Assembly (NCBI RefSeq): GCF_036997615.1
Contig: NZ_JAWLQA010000008.1
Direction: 5' to 3' (one strand)
Source of the DNA: Brachyspira sp949287565
GTDB taxonomy: Bacteria > Spirochaetota > Brachyspiria > Brachyspirales > Brachyspiraceae
DNA: 64,000 nt
The notes under the pieces were generated by a model. The model made no database searches. It was given only the letters and a program-made list of their open reading frames with translations, and was not told the DNA's origin. Each line of letters begins with the position of its first letter. Within the stretch, counting starts at the first letter, position 1. Shown piece after piece: positions 52,832 to 62,028 of the stretch. Position numbers and translations under genes: made by a program.

Positions 52832-54277
52832 ATGTCGGATATTAGGGTTCGTTTCGCTCCATCTCCAACAGGTTTTTTACATATAGGAAACGCTAGAACT
52901 GCATTATTCAATTGGTTATATGCCAAAGCTATAAAAGGAAAATTAATTCTAAGAATAGAAGATACAGATCAGGAAAGAAGCACTAAAGAAGCTGTTGATA
53001 TGGCTATAAAATCATTAAAATGGCTTGGTATAGATTGGGATGAAGGTCCTGAGATTGGCGGAGATTATGGTCCGTATTTTCAGTCTGAAAGACTAGATAT
53101 ATATAAAAAATATACTGAAAAACTTATGGAAGAAGGAAAAGCATACTATTGTTTTTGTACTTCCGAAGAATTAGAGAAAAAATCTAATATGCAGAGAACT
53201 CTTAATCAGCCTATTATTTATGATGGTAAATGTAAAGATATACCTTTAGAAGAGGCTAAAAGAAGAGTTGCAAACGGAGAGCCTGCTAAAATAAGATTCA
53301 GAGTACCAAAGAATCAAATAGTAACTTTTGATGACTTCGTTAGAGGAATAGTAAAAACTAATAGTGATGAAATAGGCGATATCATAATAGTAAGAGAAAA
53401 CGGCTTCCCTACTTATAACTATGCTGTTGTTATAGATGATATGCTTATGAAAATTTCACATGTCATTAGAGGAGAAGACCATATATCAAATACTCCTAAG
53501 CAAATACTTATCTATGAGGCATTAGGTGCTGAAGTGCCTAGATTTGCACATACTTCTTCAATACTTGGCAATGACAGAAAGAAATTATCAAAAAGACATG
53601 GTGCAGCTACTTTAATGGAATACAAAGATGAAGGATATCTTCCTCAAGCTATGAGAAACTTCTTGGCTTTACTTGGCTGGACTCACCCAGAAGCTATGGA
53701 AACTATGGTTGATGATGATATGATTAAAGCATTCAAATTGGACAGATTCTCTAAAAGTCCTGCTATTTTTGATACTGCTAAATTAAGACACTTGAATGCT
53801 TGGCATATAAAAAATATGAATTTAGATGAAATTACAGAATTATTTATACCATATTTAGTTAATGGCGGATTCTTAAAAGAAAATTACACAGAAGAAGAAC
53901 ATGCTTGGGCTAAAAAACTTGTTTCTGTTATAAGACATAACTGTGTTGTTTTATCCGACATTGTAAAATATGTTCCCGTATTCTTTGAAAATGATTTTGA
54001 TCTTACTGATGAAATGAAAGAAATGGTAAACAAAGAAGAAAGCAAAAAACTTCTTCAATTCATCAAGAATGATATAGAAAATACTGATGAAATTACTGAT
54101 GAATACATGAAAGCATTAATCAAAAAAGCACAGAAAGAAACAGGATTAAAAGGTCATAATCTATATCACCCAATAAGATATGTATTAACAGGAAGTTCTG
54201 CCGGAAGTGAATTATCACATATATGTGAACTTTTAGGCAAAAAAAATGTTCTTTACAGATTATCTAAATATATTTAA
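52832..54277 (+). CDS. gltX: Glutamyl-tRNA synthetase
   Basis: 481 residues. RFAPSPTGFLHIGNARTALF holds the HIGH-type motif, and ILGNDRKKLSKRHGAATLME the KMSKS-type motif; RGEDHISNTPKQILIYEALG is also conserved. It is a class I synthetase that charges tRNA-Glu (and in many bacteria tRNA-Gln, if a GatCAB amidotransferase exists; none is visible here). The receiver gene follows 18 bases downstream on the same strand. Confidence 0.97.
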   Translation: MSDIRVRFAPSPTGFLHIGNARTALFNWLYAKAIKGKLILRIEDTDQERSTKEAVDMAIKSLKWLGIDWDEGPEIGGDYGPYFQSERLDIYKKYTEKLMEEGKAYYCFCTSEELEKKSNMQRTLNQPIIYDGKCKDIPLEEAKRRVANGEPAKIRFRVPKNQIVTFDDFVRGIVKTNSDEIGDIIIVRENGFPTYNYAVVIDDMLMKISHVIRGEDHISNTPKQILIYEALGAEVPRFAHTSSILGNDRKKLSKRHGAATLMEYKDEGYLPQAMRNFLALLGWTHPEAMETMVDDDMIKAFKLDRFSKSPAIFDTAKLRHLNAWHIKNMNLDEITELFIPYLVNGGFLKENYTEEEHAWAKKLVSVIRHNCVVLSDIVKYVPVFFENDFDLTDEMKEMVNKEESKKLLQFIKNDIENTDEITDEYMKALIKKAQKETGLKGHNLYHPIRYVLTGSSAGSELSHICELLGKKNVLYRLSKYI

Positions 54278-54295
54278 TAATAATTGGGGTAGAAT

Positions 54296-54688
54296 ATGAT
54301 TAATGGTAAACCTTTAATACTTGCTGTAGATGATGAAGAACCTATTAGGGATCTTATAACATACACTTTTGAACCTCATGATTTCGAAATTGTTACAGCA
54401 GAAAATGGTAAATCAGCAATAACTATATTAGAACATAATCCTGTTGATGTTATAATCACAGATTTGCTTATGCCTTCTATGACTGGACTTGCTCTTATTA
54501 GAGAAATGAAAAAAAGAAAAAGCTCTATACCTATTATAATAATTACAGCTTATGGTAATACCGAAATGGTAAAAGAGATAATAGCAGAAGGAGTATTCAG
54601 ACTCATAGAAAAACCATTAGATTTTGATACTTTAATCCCTATAGTACATGAAGCTATAGAATACAAGAAAGATCAGGAAAATAAATAA
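54296..54688 (+). CDS. Single-domain response regulator (CheY-like receiver)
   Basis: 130 residues: one receiver domain with the acidic pair Asp12-Asp13, phospho-acceptor Asp56 in VIITDLLMPSMTG, Thr84 in IIITAYG and Lys106 in LIEKPLD. There is no output domain, so it works through protein contacts, as CheY or Spo0F do. No kinase gene is next to it. It is probably co-transcribed with gltX, followed by a terminator at 54724. A role in chemotaxis is possible but not shown. Confidence 0.9.
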   Translation: MINGKPLILAVDDEEPIRDLITYTFEPHDFEIVTAENGKSAITILEHNPVDVIITDLLMPSMTGLALIREMKKRKSSIPIIIITAYGNTEMVKEIIAEGVFRLIEKPLDFDTLIPIVHEAIEYKKDQENK

Positions 54689-54723
54689 TAAAATTTATTA
54701 CTAATAAAAATAAAAAAATAAAT

Positions 54724-54759
54724 AAAGGCTTGAGTTTAATTAAAAACTTAAGCCTTTTT
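54724..54759 (+). terminator. Rho-independent terminator
   Basis: AAAGGCTTGAGTTT pairs with AAAACTTAAGCCTTT (one mismatch), loop AATTA, then a T-run. It follows the receiver gene by 35 bases. The left arm recurs almost exactly in the terminator at 55931. Confidence 0.75.
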
Positions 54760-54974
54760 ATTTACATATTGACATTAAATAATATAAATATATAATATTA
54801 TTTATGTTAAATACTGTATTTAAAAAGTATAATAATACAAAAAATAAACATAAAACTATAAATAATGATTTATCAATCAAAAACATATAATTAATAAAAT
54901 ACGATTTTTCTTTTGTCGTTGCAAAAATTTTAATTAATAAAAATTTAATAAATATATTTTTTAAGGAGAAAAAT

Positions 54975-55904
54975 ATGAAAAAACTTTTAATTACATCAAT
55001 GATGTTATTATCTTTATTTATTATAGGATGCGGAAATAAAACTACAGCTCCTACAACAACAAATAATAATAATCATTCACAATCTTTTACAGGTAATTTT
55101 ACATTCGGAACATTTGGAAATGCTTCTGCATTATCAATAAATGAAAACGGAAGTATTTATATGAATATGGATAATCTTTTATTAACAATAAAAAAAGAAA
55201 TGGTTACTAAAATATCAGATTCACAGTATAAAATAAAAGGTCAAATGCCTACTATAAAATACGATACTTCATCAGCAACTTCAAAATCAATAATGTTTGC
55301 TCAAAATGCTTCTGATATAAATACTGTAGATGTTTCACTTAATTTAAGCGGCGGAAGTTTATCATTATCCGGACAAGTTAATAGTGATAATGTAAATGCT
55401 AATTTAACAGAAGTAAGCGGATATATACCAAATGATTATATAGGTATATATTTTATAGGTGATGATAAAAATAATACTGAAATTGAAATAAAGTCTGATG
55501 GTTATATAACTATGAAAGGAAAGCAAGATGGTATTGTTGTTGTAGAACAAGAATATACTGATAAATTAATAAAGTTATCTGAAAATGAATATATATTAAA
55601 TCATAGCTCTGCAAAAAGAAATATACCAAGCACTGGTACAATAAGTTTTGCTGATGCAGAAAGTATTGTAATAACAGAAGCTATTAAATATTATAATATA
55701 TCTCAAAAAGATACTTTAAAATTTGAAAACAATACTATGACAATAACAGGTCAAGGTTTGATAGCAACTTATAAAGATGTAAATACCATAGGAAAATATA
55801 TTGAAGAAGTTGCAAAAGACAGATCATATACAAACCAAATTGACTATTCATTATTTACATTACAATTAGGAGAAGAAACTTCTCAAACAATAAATAAAAA
55901 ATAA
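54975..55904 (+). CDS. Lipoprotein of unknown function
   Basis: 309 residues. MKKLLITSMMLLSLFIIGCG is a lipoprotein signal with Cys19 (LFIIGC). A Thr/Asn-rich linker leads into a beta-rich body with two related parts: FTGNFTFGTFGNASALSINE and, later, IPNDYIGIYFIGDDKNNTEI, each followed by a DGYITM or NGSIYM strand. This suggests two repeats of one fold. I do not recognise the family. It should be anchored on the outer or inner membrane. AAGGAG precedes the ATG. Confidence 0.7.
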   Translation: MKKLLITSMMLLSLFIIGCGNKTTAPTTTNNNNHSQSFTGNFTFGTFGNASALSINENGSIYMNMDNLLLTIKKEMVTKISDSQYKIKGQMPTIKYDTSSATSKSIMFAQNASDINTVDVSLNLSGGSLSLSGQVNSDNVNANLTEVSGYIPNDYIGIYFIGDDKNNTEIEIKSDGYITMKGKQDGIVVVEQEYTDKLIKLSENEYILNHSSAKRNIPSTGTISFADAESIVITEAIKYYNISQKDTLKFENNTMTITGQGLIATYKDVNTIGKYIEEVAKDRSYTNQIDYSLFTLQLGEETSQTINKK

Positions 55905-55930
55905 TAAATCATAATAATTTAGAAATAATA

Positions 55931-55964
55931 AAAGGCTTGAGTTTAATTAAAAATCCAAGCCTTT
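55931..55964. terminator. Terminator hairpin between converging genes
   Basis: AAAGGCTTG (55931-55939) pairs with CAAGCCTTT (55956-55964); the 16-base loop contains GTTTAATTAAAAA, as in the terminator at 54724. It lies between the lipoprotein and the small lipoprotein genes. Confidence 0.6.
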
Positions 55965-55996
55965 ATTAATTTAACAGATTTAAATAATTAATATCA

Positions 55997-56206
55997 TCAA
56001 TCTATAATATTTTCTATCTTCTCTCCGGCTTCATCTAAAGCTTTTTCAGCATTTTCACCGGCTTTTTCTATTTTATCTCCTGCTTTATCTATTGAATTTT
56101 CTATCTTGTCAGTAACTTTATCTATACTTTTTTCAACTTTATCATCTTCACAAGATATAAAGATCATTGATAATACAATACAACAAATAAAAATAATTTT
56201 TTTCAT
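55997..56206 (-). CDS. Small lipoprotein with amphipathic heptads
   Basis: 69 residues. MKKIIFICCIVLSMIFISCE has a lipobox with Cys19 (IFISC). The rest is one long charged helix with 11-residue repeats: KVTDKIENSIDKAGDKIEKA, then GENAEKALDEAGEKIENIID. It should lie along a membrane or form a coiled coil at the cell surface or in the periplasm. GAGT-type ribosome site. Function unknown. Confidence 0.7.
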   Translation of the reverse strand: MKKIIFICCIVLSMIFISCEDDKVEKSIDKVTDKIENSIDKAGDKIEKAGENAEKALDEAGEKIENIID

Positions 56207-56251
56207 AAGAGTTTACTCCGTTTTAATTTATTTTAATAATAATATTATTAT

Positions 56252-56698
56252 TTATTCAGCTAATGAACAATAAAGAATAGCCCAATATGTATTTTTGGCA
56301 TTCTTATATATTCCAATACCAATATGAGTATAATCCATATCTAATATAGAAGATGAATCGCTTGGATCTTTAATCATAGCTTTAAAAACACCACTTGCTG
56401 TTTCATATCCTGTTCTTATAGATTCGCCATAATATGCTACTCTTATACCATTTTCTGAAAATACAGTATGCATTTCGCTTCCATCAGGTCTTTTAGATTC
56501 AAAAACTTCTGATATCTCCTCTGCCCTAATAGCTGCGGCATTTTGTAAATCTTCATTTGTTTCATATGCTTCAAGCCCTGCTTTTTGCCTTTCTTCATTT
56601 ATTAACTCAAGAAGTTTTGCTGACTGCTCAGGATCTTGAGAAAACAAAGGCAATGCTAAAAATAAAATACTAAATGTAATTAAAATAATTTTTTTCAT
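56252..56698 (-). CDS. Secreted CAP-domain (SCP/PR1) protein
   Basis: 148 residues with a signal peptide (MKKIILITFSILFLALPLFS, cleavage before QDPEQS). The CAP domain shows LLELINEERQKAGLEAYETN, LQNAAAIRAEEISEVF, RPDGSEMHTVF, then GYETASGVFKAMIKDPS and YTHIGIGIYKN. Bacterial CAP proteins are small extracellular or periplasmic proteins of mostly unknown role. The typical metal-binding His residues are only partly kept. It follows the same direction as the small lipoprotein gene (45 bases upstream of it). Confidence 0.85.
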   Translation of the reverse strand: MKKIILITFSILFLALPLFSQDPEQSAKLLELINEERQKAGLEAYETNEDLQNAAAIRAEEISEVFESKRPDGSEMHTVFSENGIRVAYYGESIRTGYETASGVFKAMIKDPSDSSSILDMDYTHIGIGIYKNAKNTYWAILYCSLAE

Positions 56699-56773
56699 AA
56701 GAAAATCCTAAAAAAGTTTATATGATATAAAATCATTATCAATTATAATCGTAAAACATTTTATACAACTTTT

Positions 56774-57730
56774 TTACATTAAATAACCGCCGCTTTTTTC
56801 CAAGACTTCAGCGTATTTTTTTACACCAGTATTAACATTCATAAAAGCCTTATCATAACCAATAGCTCTCAATTTCTTTAAATCAGCCTGAGTATATTTC
56901 TGATATTTACCTTTCAAAGCATCTGGGAATGCTATATACTCTATTTCAGCCGATTTATAAACTTCTTTTAATGCCTTAGCAATTTCAACAAAACTTTCTG
57001 CATTTCCTGTACCGCAATTAAATATTCCTGACTTATCAGGATTTGCCAAAAAGAAATTATTAACAGACACAACATCATCTATATGTATAAAATCTCTTAA
57101 GAAATTCTCACTTCCTTCAAATATTTTCATTCTCTCACCTGCTTTTATTTGATTGAATAAATGAAAAGCAACAGAAGCCATTCTTCCTTTATGATTCTCC
57201 TGAGGACCGTAAACATTAAAATATCTAAGTCCTACAACCTGACTATTTACTTTATTTTCTTTGAATAATTTATTTAAATATCTGTCAAAATGATATTTTG
57301 AAAAAGCATAAACATTCAAAGGATATTCATTTTTTTCATCTTCTTCAAAACCATTTTCACCATTTCCATATACAGAGGCACTTGAAGCATATAAAAATCT
57401 TATTTTCTTATCTAAACAAACATGAAGAATATTTTTTGTATATTCATAATTATTTTTCATCATATATTTTCCGTCTGTTTCCATAGTATCAGAACAAGCA
57501 CCCTGATGAAATATTGCCTCAACTTTATTATTATTCACAAATGAAGTTAAATAATCTAAATTAAAATCTTCTTTATCAATATAATCTCTGAATTTTATTC
57601 TATTTAAATTCTTATGTTTAGAAGCGTTTTTCAAATTATCAACTATTAATATATCATCAATTCCTAAATTATTTAATCCTCTTACTATATTAGAACCTAT
57701 AAATCCGGCCCCTCCTGTTACTATAATCAT
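56774..57730 (-). CDS. hldD: ADP-L-glycero-D-manno-heptose 6-epimerase
   Basis: 318 residues, an extended short-chain dehydrogenase: NADP-binding VTGGAGFIGSNIVRGLNNLG, ASSASVYGNG, the catalytic Tyr-x3-Lys in YAFSKYHFDRYL, RYFNVYGPQENHKGRMASVA and FIHIDDVV. It makes ADP-L-glycero-D-manno-heptose for lipo-oligosaccharide core. It lies 34 bases after the heptose adenylyltransferase gene, the preceding pathway step, which strengthens the call. Confidence 0.92.
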   Translation of the reverse strand: MIIVTGGAGFIGSNIVRGLNNLGIDDILIVDNLKNASKHKNLNRIKFRDYIDKEDFNLDYLTSFVNNNKVEAIFHQGACSDTMETDGKYMMKNNYEYTKNILHVCLDKKIRFLYASSASVYGNGENGFEEDEKNEYPLNVYAFSKYHFDRYLNKLFKENKVNSQVVGLRYFNVYGPQENHKGRMASVAFHLFNQIKAGERMKIFEGSENFLRDFIHIDDVVSVNNFFLANPDKSGIFNCGTGNAESFVEIAKALKEVYKSAEIEYIAFPDALKGKYQKYTQADLKKLRAIGYDKAFMNVNTGVKKYAEVLEKSGGYLM

Positions 57731-57764
57731 ATTAAATCCTCCGATTTTTTATTAATTTATATTA

Positions 57765-58226
57765 TTAACTATTAATTTTTTTTATAATATTAGTAGTAGA
57801 ATATCCATCAACAAAGTCAATGAGTATTGTTTCTTTTGAATATTCTCTTCCAACAACATCTTCTATTTTATAATCTCCGCCCTTTACTAAAACATCAGGC
57901 TTTACTATTTTTATTAATTCAAGAGGAGTATCCTCATCAAATATAGATATAAAAGTAATACATTCTAAAGCAGCAAGCACTATAGCTCTGTCAATTTCAT
58001 TATTAATAGGTCTGTCATTACCTTTCAAACGCTTTACAGAATCATCACTATTAAGCCCTAGAATAAGCAGATCGCCAAGTTCTCTAGCCTTCTGTAAATA
58101 CTCCACATGTCCGCGATGAAGTATATCAAAACAGCCGTTTGTAAATACTATTTTTTTATTTTCTTCTCTATATTTGTTTAATACAGTGTCTAAATTATTT
58201 CTTTCTATGAGTTTTTTATTTATCAT
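57765..58226 (-). CDS. rfaE2: D-glycero-beta-D-manno-heptose 1-phosphate adenylyltransferase
   Basis: 153 residues, a single nucleotidyltransferase domain: VFTNGCFDILHRGHVEYLQK with the HxGH motif, LGLNSDDSVKRLKG and DTPLELIKIVKPDVLVKGGD. It equals the C-terminal half of HldE; the kinase half is not fused here. It joins ADP to heptose 1-phosphate, and HldD then epimerises the product. Operon with hldD; the RNA methyltransferase gene is 92 bases upstream. Confidence 0.9.
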   Translation of the reverse strand: MINKKLIERNNLDTVLNKYREENKKIVFTNGCFDILHRGHVEYLQKARELGDLLILGLNSDDSVKRLKGNDRPINNEIDRAIVLAALECITFISIFDEDTPLELIKIVKPDVLVKGGDYKIEDVVGREYSKETILIDFVDGYSTTNIIKKINS

Positions 58227-58318
58227 TATTGATTTATTCCAATTTTATATTTATTGAATTAATTATATCATGTAACATATTAATAACAAGAATTAAAACA
58301 AAGTTAATGAAAGTATAT

Positions 58319-59515
58319 TTAATTTTTATATTCTAAAAAAGAAATAAGTTCTATATGATAAGTATCAGCAAACATATCTATAATATTTAAATCCGATAAA
58401 TTATAATGCTCTTTTAATAGATTAATATCACGTGCAAAAGTCATAGGATCGCATGAAACATATATAATTTTTTTTGGCTTAATTCTTATTATTTCATTTA
58501 TTACTTTTTTATCAATTCCTTCTCTAGGAGGATCTAATATTAAAGCATCAATATCATAATCAATATTTTTTAATGTTATTAAAGCATCTTCATTTTTTAT
58601 TTTTAAATCATATTTATTTGCTATCAGCACAGAATCTTTATTTATCTCTGAAGCAATGAATTGACAATTATTATTAAAACTTTTTATTCTATTTTTTAAA
58701 GCAGATGTAAAAAATCCGCTTCCGGCATAAAGCTCAACTATAGTACTGTCATCATCATTCAAATATTTAATAACATTATACTGAAAATCATCAAGAAGAT
58801 ATAAATTACTTTGAAAAAATGTTTTATGCCCTATTGGTGTATTACCATACTTAGTTTGATAAAGTATAGTATCAGTTCCATAACTTTTAATATTTTTATT
58901 ATGCTTTACTGTTATTCCTTTAAAATATTTTTCAAAACATTTTATATTTATTTTTTTATTAAGTTCAATAAATGCAAGAGCTTCATCATTGTTATTTTCT
59001 ATTGAATAAATACTTCCTGTAATATTATTTTCGGAGGCAATTTTTTTTATCTTTTCAAATAGACTATCTTTTAAAATAATACATTCATCAATATTTACAA
59101 ACTCATTGCTTTTAAATCTATAGAAACCAATTTTACCATTATCAGCTATCATATTAACTCTAAGTCTGTAATTAAAATTATTTCCGCAAATGATTTTTAT
59201 ATCTTTATTAAAATCAATATTTCTAATAGCATTCAAAACAACATTCTTTTTTATATCTAATTGTTTATTATATTCTATATGATTAAATAAACATCCTCCG
59301 CAAATACCTGCATACTTGCATTTTGGTTTTATTCTAAACTTAGAAGATTCTATTATTTTATTTATAGAGGCATAAGAAAATTTTTTACTTTCTTTAGTTA
59401 TAGTGATATCTAATATATCTCCTTCAACACTATGGGCTACAAATATAACCTTTCCATTTTCATCTTTAGCAATTCCATATCCGCCATAAGCAGTATCTAT
59501 AATTTTGACTTCCAT
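58319..59515 (-). CDS. RNA 5-methyluridine methyltransferase, TrmA/RlmD family
   Basis: 398 residues. A TRAM domain (AYGGYGIAKDENGKVIFVAH, residues ~8-55) is followed by an iron-sulphur-type cysteine set (CKYAGICGGC, and DECIIL), and the class I methyltransferase with LYAGSGFFTSALKN, LILDPPREGID and the catalytic Cys in IYVSCDPMTFARDI. It methylates C5 of a uridine in rRNA or tRNA using S-adenosylmethionine; RlmD, RlmCD or TrmA-type specificity cannot be resolved from the sequence alone. Confidence 0.88.
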   Translation of the reverse strand: MEVKIIDTAYGGYGIAKDENGKVIFVAHSVEGDILDITITKESKKFSYASINKIIESSKFRIKPKCKYAGICGGCLFNHIEYNKQLDIKKNVVLNAIRNIDFNKDIKIICGNNFNYRLRVNMIADNGKIGFYRFKSNEFVNIDECIILKDSLFEKIKKIASENNITGSIYSIENNNDEALAFIELNKKINIKCFEKYFKGITVKHNKNIKSYGTDTILYQTKYGNTPIGHKTFFQSNLYLLDDFQYNVIKYLNDDDSTIVELYAGSGFFTSALKNRIKSFNNNCQFIASEINKDSVLIANKYDLKIKNEDALITLKNIDYDIDALILDPPREGIDKKVINEIIRIKPKKIIYVSCDPMTFARDINLLKEHYNLSDLNIIDMFADTYHIELISFLEYKN

Positions 59516-59942
59516 AAATTTATATTAAAGTTTCTCTATTTCCTCTATAGTTAATCCTGTATTTTCACTTATAAATTTCTTATCTAAGCCTGATTTTTTA
59601 AGACTTTTAGCTATAGATATGGCTTTATTTTTTTCTCCTTGTTCAATACCCTGTTCAATACCTTCTTTTATACCTTTCTGAATACCTATTTCTATACCTT
59701 CTCTTTTTCCTTCCTCTCTCTCATACTGAAGCATAGCAGCCTGTCCGTAAAGAAAAGTATCTCTTTCATTATAGGCGGACATTTCTTTTTCATCAGCTAC
59801 AAATCTTTTATATTTATCTATAACTTTAGGCATTATATCATTACCTCCTACAAGTTTATTAATATCTTTTTCTAAATCTTTTGTTGTAAAAAAATCAATC
59901 CAAGATAAAAGTTTATTTTTATTATAGTCTATTATCATAAAT

Positions 59943-59999
59943 AAAAATTGTTCGCTCAAAGTCTCCGACAAGTAAACTTATCGGACGCTCACAATTTTT
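59943..59999 (-). repeat. Hairpin element, copy d
   Basis: On the minus strand: AAAAATTGTGAGC, inner stem GTCCGATAAG-TTTA-CTTGTCGGA(G)AC, GAGCGAACAATTTTT. Same layout as copies a-c but opposite orientation on the map, with its own self-consistent stem sequences. Confidence 0.65.
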
Positions 60000-60101
60000 A
60001 TAATTAGTTTATTAATATCTTTATACAAATATTTTATCTTACAAAATGTATCTGAAAATCGTCCAATCTAAGAGCGGTATTATAAATATCTGCAAAAAAA
60101 T

Positions 60102-60162
60102 AAAAAACTTGTGAGCATCTAGTAAATTTATTTACTAGATGATAAAAGCGAGCAAGTTTTTT
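60102..60162 (+). repeat. Hairpin element, copy c
   Basis: AAAAAACTTGTGAGC, a perfect inner stem CATCTAGTAAA-TTTA-TTTACTAGATG, then AAGCGAGCAAGTTTTTT. It is inserted in frame in the broken Rpn-like gene, in the orientation opposite to that gene. Confidence 0.7.
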
Positions 60163-60603
60163 ATATATAAATAATATAAAACATTTATGCTCTTTTTTTA
60201 TATCAGTTTCACTTCCTATGTTTAAATTAAAATTTAAAAAACTAATGCTAATCATTTGACTTATATTAATATAGTTTTCATTCTCTTTTAATTCTGAAGC
60301 TATATTTTTAGCTATATAATATAATATTCTTTTTATAAAATTATTATTTCCTACTAACTGTATTTCAATAAGTATCTTTTTGCCGTCTTTAGTTTTTGCT
60401 TTAACATCAAGGATAGATTCTTTTAAATTTTCATTTTCAGGTAAGTTATAAGGATTAATAATTTCAAGATTGCTCACAGATTCAAAACCAACATCATTCA
60501 AAACAGCATTAACAATATTTTCTAATATATCCTCATCGCCCTCAGTACCAATTAGATATCGTACAAATAAATCATTAAGTCTGTTAATCTCTTTCATAAT
60601 ACT

Positions 60604-60632
60604 ATTATAATAAAAACATAATAAATTGTCAA
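60604..60632 (-). promoter_or_regulatory. Promoter of the broken Rpn-like gene, leaderless arrangement
   Basis: Minus-strand TTGACA (60627-60632) and TATAAT (60604-60609), 17 bases apart; six bases separate the -10 box from the ATG at 60597, the same as in the two intact paralogues. Confidence 0.65.
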
Positions 60633-60652
60633 AGAAGTATAATATTATAAAC

Positions 60653-61933
60653 TTAAAAATAATCAGAAAAATAAACCTGTTCTTTAGGTATAATAGATTC
60701 TAATAAATTTATTCCTTTTATGCTTGATTCTATTCTTCCGATTCTATACAGATAAGAAGGAGATTTATAACTCATAAGCATTGTTGTAAGAGTTTGAATA
60801 TTCATTTTTATGATATATCTGTCTTTACCGTTTCTTTTATATTCTTTATTGAGTCTTTTGCAAACGGTATTTTTATTCTCGTCCCAATAAATTAAAAAAC
60901 TTCCATTATTCCATTTAGCCATATTATCTTTTATTATTAAATTGATTTTTTTATTTTTAGGCTTTCTTAAAAATGGATAATCATTAATGAATCCTTTAAC
61001 ATCTGTAATTCTTGCCATTATATAAGGTCTTATAGTTTCTTTTATTTCGCTGTCTTCGAGTAAAAATGCAATAGGTTCATTGGTATAATTATATCCATGA
61101 ACTTTATCCACCATAGAGAAATGTGCCGATATATAATTCCAAAGTCCAAGTCTAGCCTCAAAATTAAGATAAACAATTTCTTTTATATGAAAAATATCAT
61201 TTTCTATCACATAAACTAAAAAACCTTTAGCTTCTTCTTTTTCATTATAATATATTGCCACTATAGTATCATCTACATCCCATCTCCAATACTCTTCCCA
61301 TTCTAAATCGCCCCTGATTAAAGCACCATGCCTCATATGTGAAAATTCATTATAAAGCTCTATTAAATCTGCACTGTCAGAAGCAACTCTCTCTACCCTG
61401 CCCTTATTAGTTATAGTTTTTGGAAGCTGAGTATCTTTTATTTCAAAACTCATCTTATCAGAAATAATTTCCCAGCCCTTTCTTCTATAAAATGGTATTG
61501 AATAAGGATATAATACTGATATAGTCTGACCTTCCTTTTTCATATTCTCAATGCTCTTTATCATTAAATCATTCATAAGTCCGAGATTAGAATATTCAGG
61601 ATAAGTGGCAACACCAGTAATACCAGCCATTTTATATATAATGCCATGTATATTCATTTTCATAGGATAAACAGCTATTTGAGAAGCTAACTTTTCACCA
61701 TCAAACCAACCCAAAACTTTAGCCTTACTCAATACAGCAGATTTAGCCTGTTTTATTTCATCAATCTCATAACCAAGATTTATAAGTTCATTATTACTCA
61801 CTTGAAATGCATATCTTAATAAATTATTAAAATCATCTAAATCTTCTAATGTTAAATATCTTATTCTAAATTTATTTTTCTTTTTATTTATTATACTTTC
61901 TTTAGAATCTTCTTTATTATGATGAGTGCTCAT
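60653..61933 (-). CDS. Eis-like GNAT family N-acetyltransferase
   Basis: 426 residues. Residues ~20-180 are a GNAT domain: FRIRYLTLEDLDDFNNLLRY, MAGITGVATYPEYSNLGLMN (the acetyl-CoA loop region) and LYPYSIPFYRRKGWEIISDK. A second GNAT-like domain and a C-terminal sterol-carrier-like domain would follow, as in the Eis family (about 400 residues). Eis proteins acetylate amines such as aminoglycosides or lysines; the substrate here is unknown. Cytoplasmic, apparently monocistronic. Confidence 0.85.
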   Translation of the reverse strand: MSTHHNKEDSKESIINKKKNKFRIRYLTLEDLDDFNNLLRYAFQVSNNELINLGYEIDEIKQAKSAVLSKAKVLGWFDGEKLASQIAVYPMKMNIHGIIYKMAGITGVATYPEYSNLGLMNDLMIKSIENMKKEGQTISVLYPYSIPFYRRKGWEIISDKMSFEIKDTQLPKTITNKGRVERVASDSADLIELYNEFSHMRHGALIRGDLEWEEYWRWDVDDTIVAIYYNEKEEAKGFLVYVIENDIFHIKEIVYLNFEARLGLWNYISAHFSMVDKVHGYNYTNEPIAFLLEDSEIKETIRPYIMARITDVKGFINDYPFLRKPKNKKINLIIKDNMAKWNNGSFLIYWDENKNTVCKRLNKEYKRNGKDRYIIKMNIQTLTTMLMSYKSPSYLYRIGRIESSIKGINLLESIIPKEQVYFSDYF

Positions 61934-62028
61934 AAAAATTTACCTATATTTTACATAATACATAGTTAATATAATAAAAATATTTATAATTGTCAATTTA
62001 TAAAATTATGAAAGCAAATACAATACAA

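Larger units (their letters stand above)
59525..60597 (-). pseudogene. Rpn-like (PD-(D/E)XK) gene broken by two hairpin elements
   Basis: The 5' part (60034-60597) reads MKEINRLNDLFVRYLIGTEG, ESILDVKAKTKDGKKILIEI and ILYYIAKNIASELKE, the Rpn-like nuclease core. After KCFILF about 60 bases of hairpin element c (60102-60162) are inserted in frame, followed by ADIYNTALRLDDFQIHFVR and a stop. The 3' part (59525-59971) resumes in FLFMIIDYNKNKLLSWIDFF and ends with EGIEQGIEQGEKNKAISIA and SIEEI-like residues. Hairpin element d (59943-59999) lies at that junction and supplies an apparent new start MSETLSEQ. The gene is thus split, and probably not functional as a whole. Confidence 0.8.
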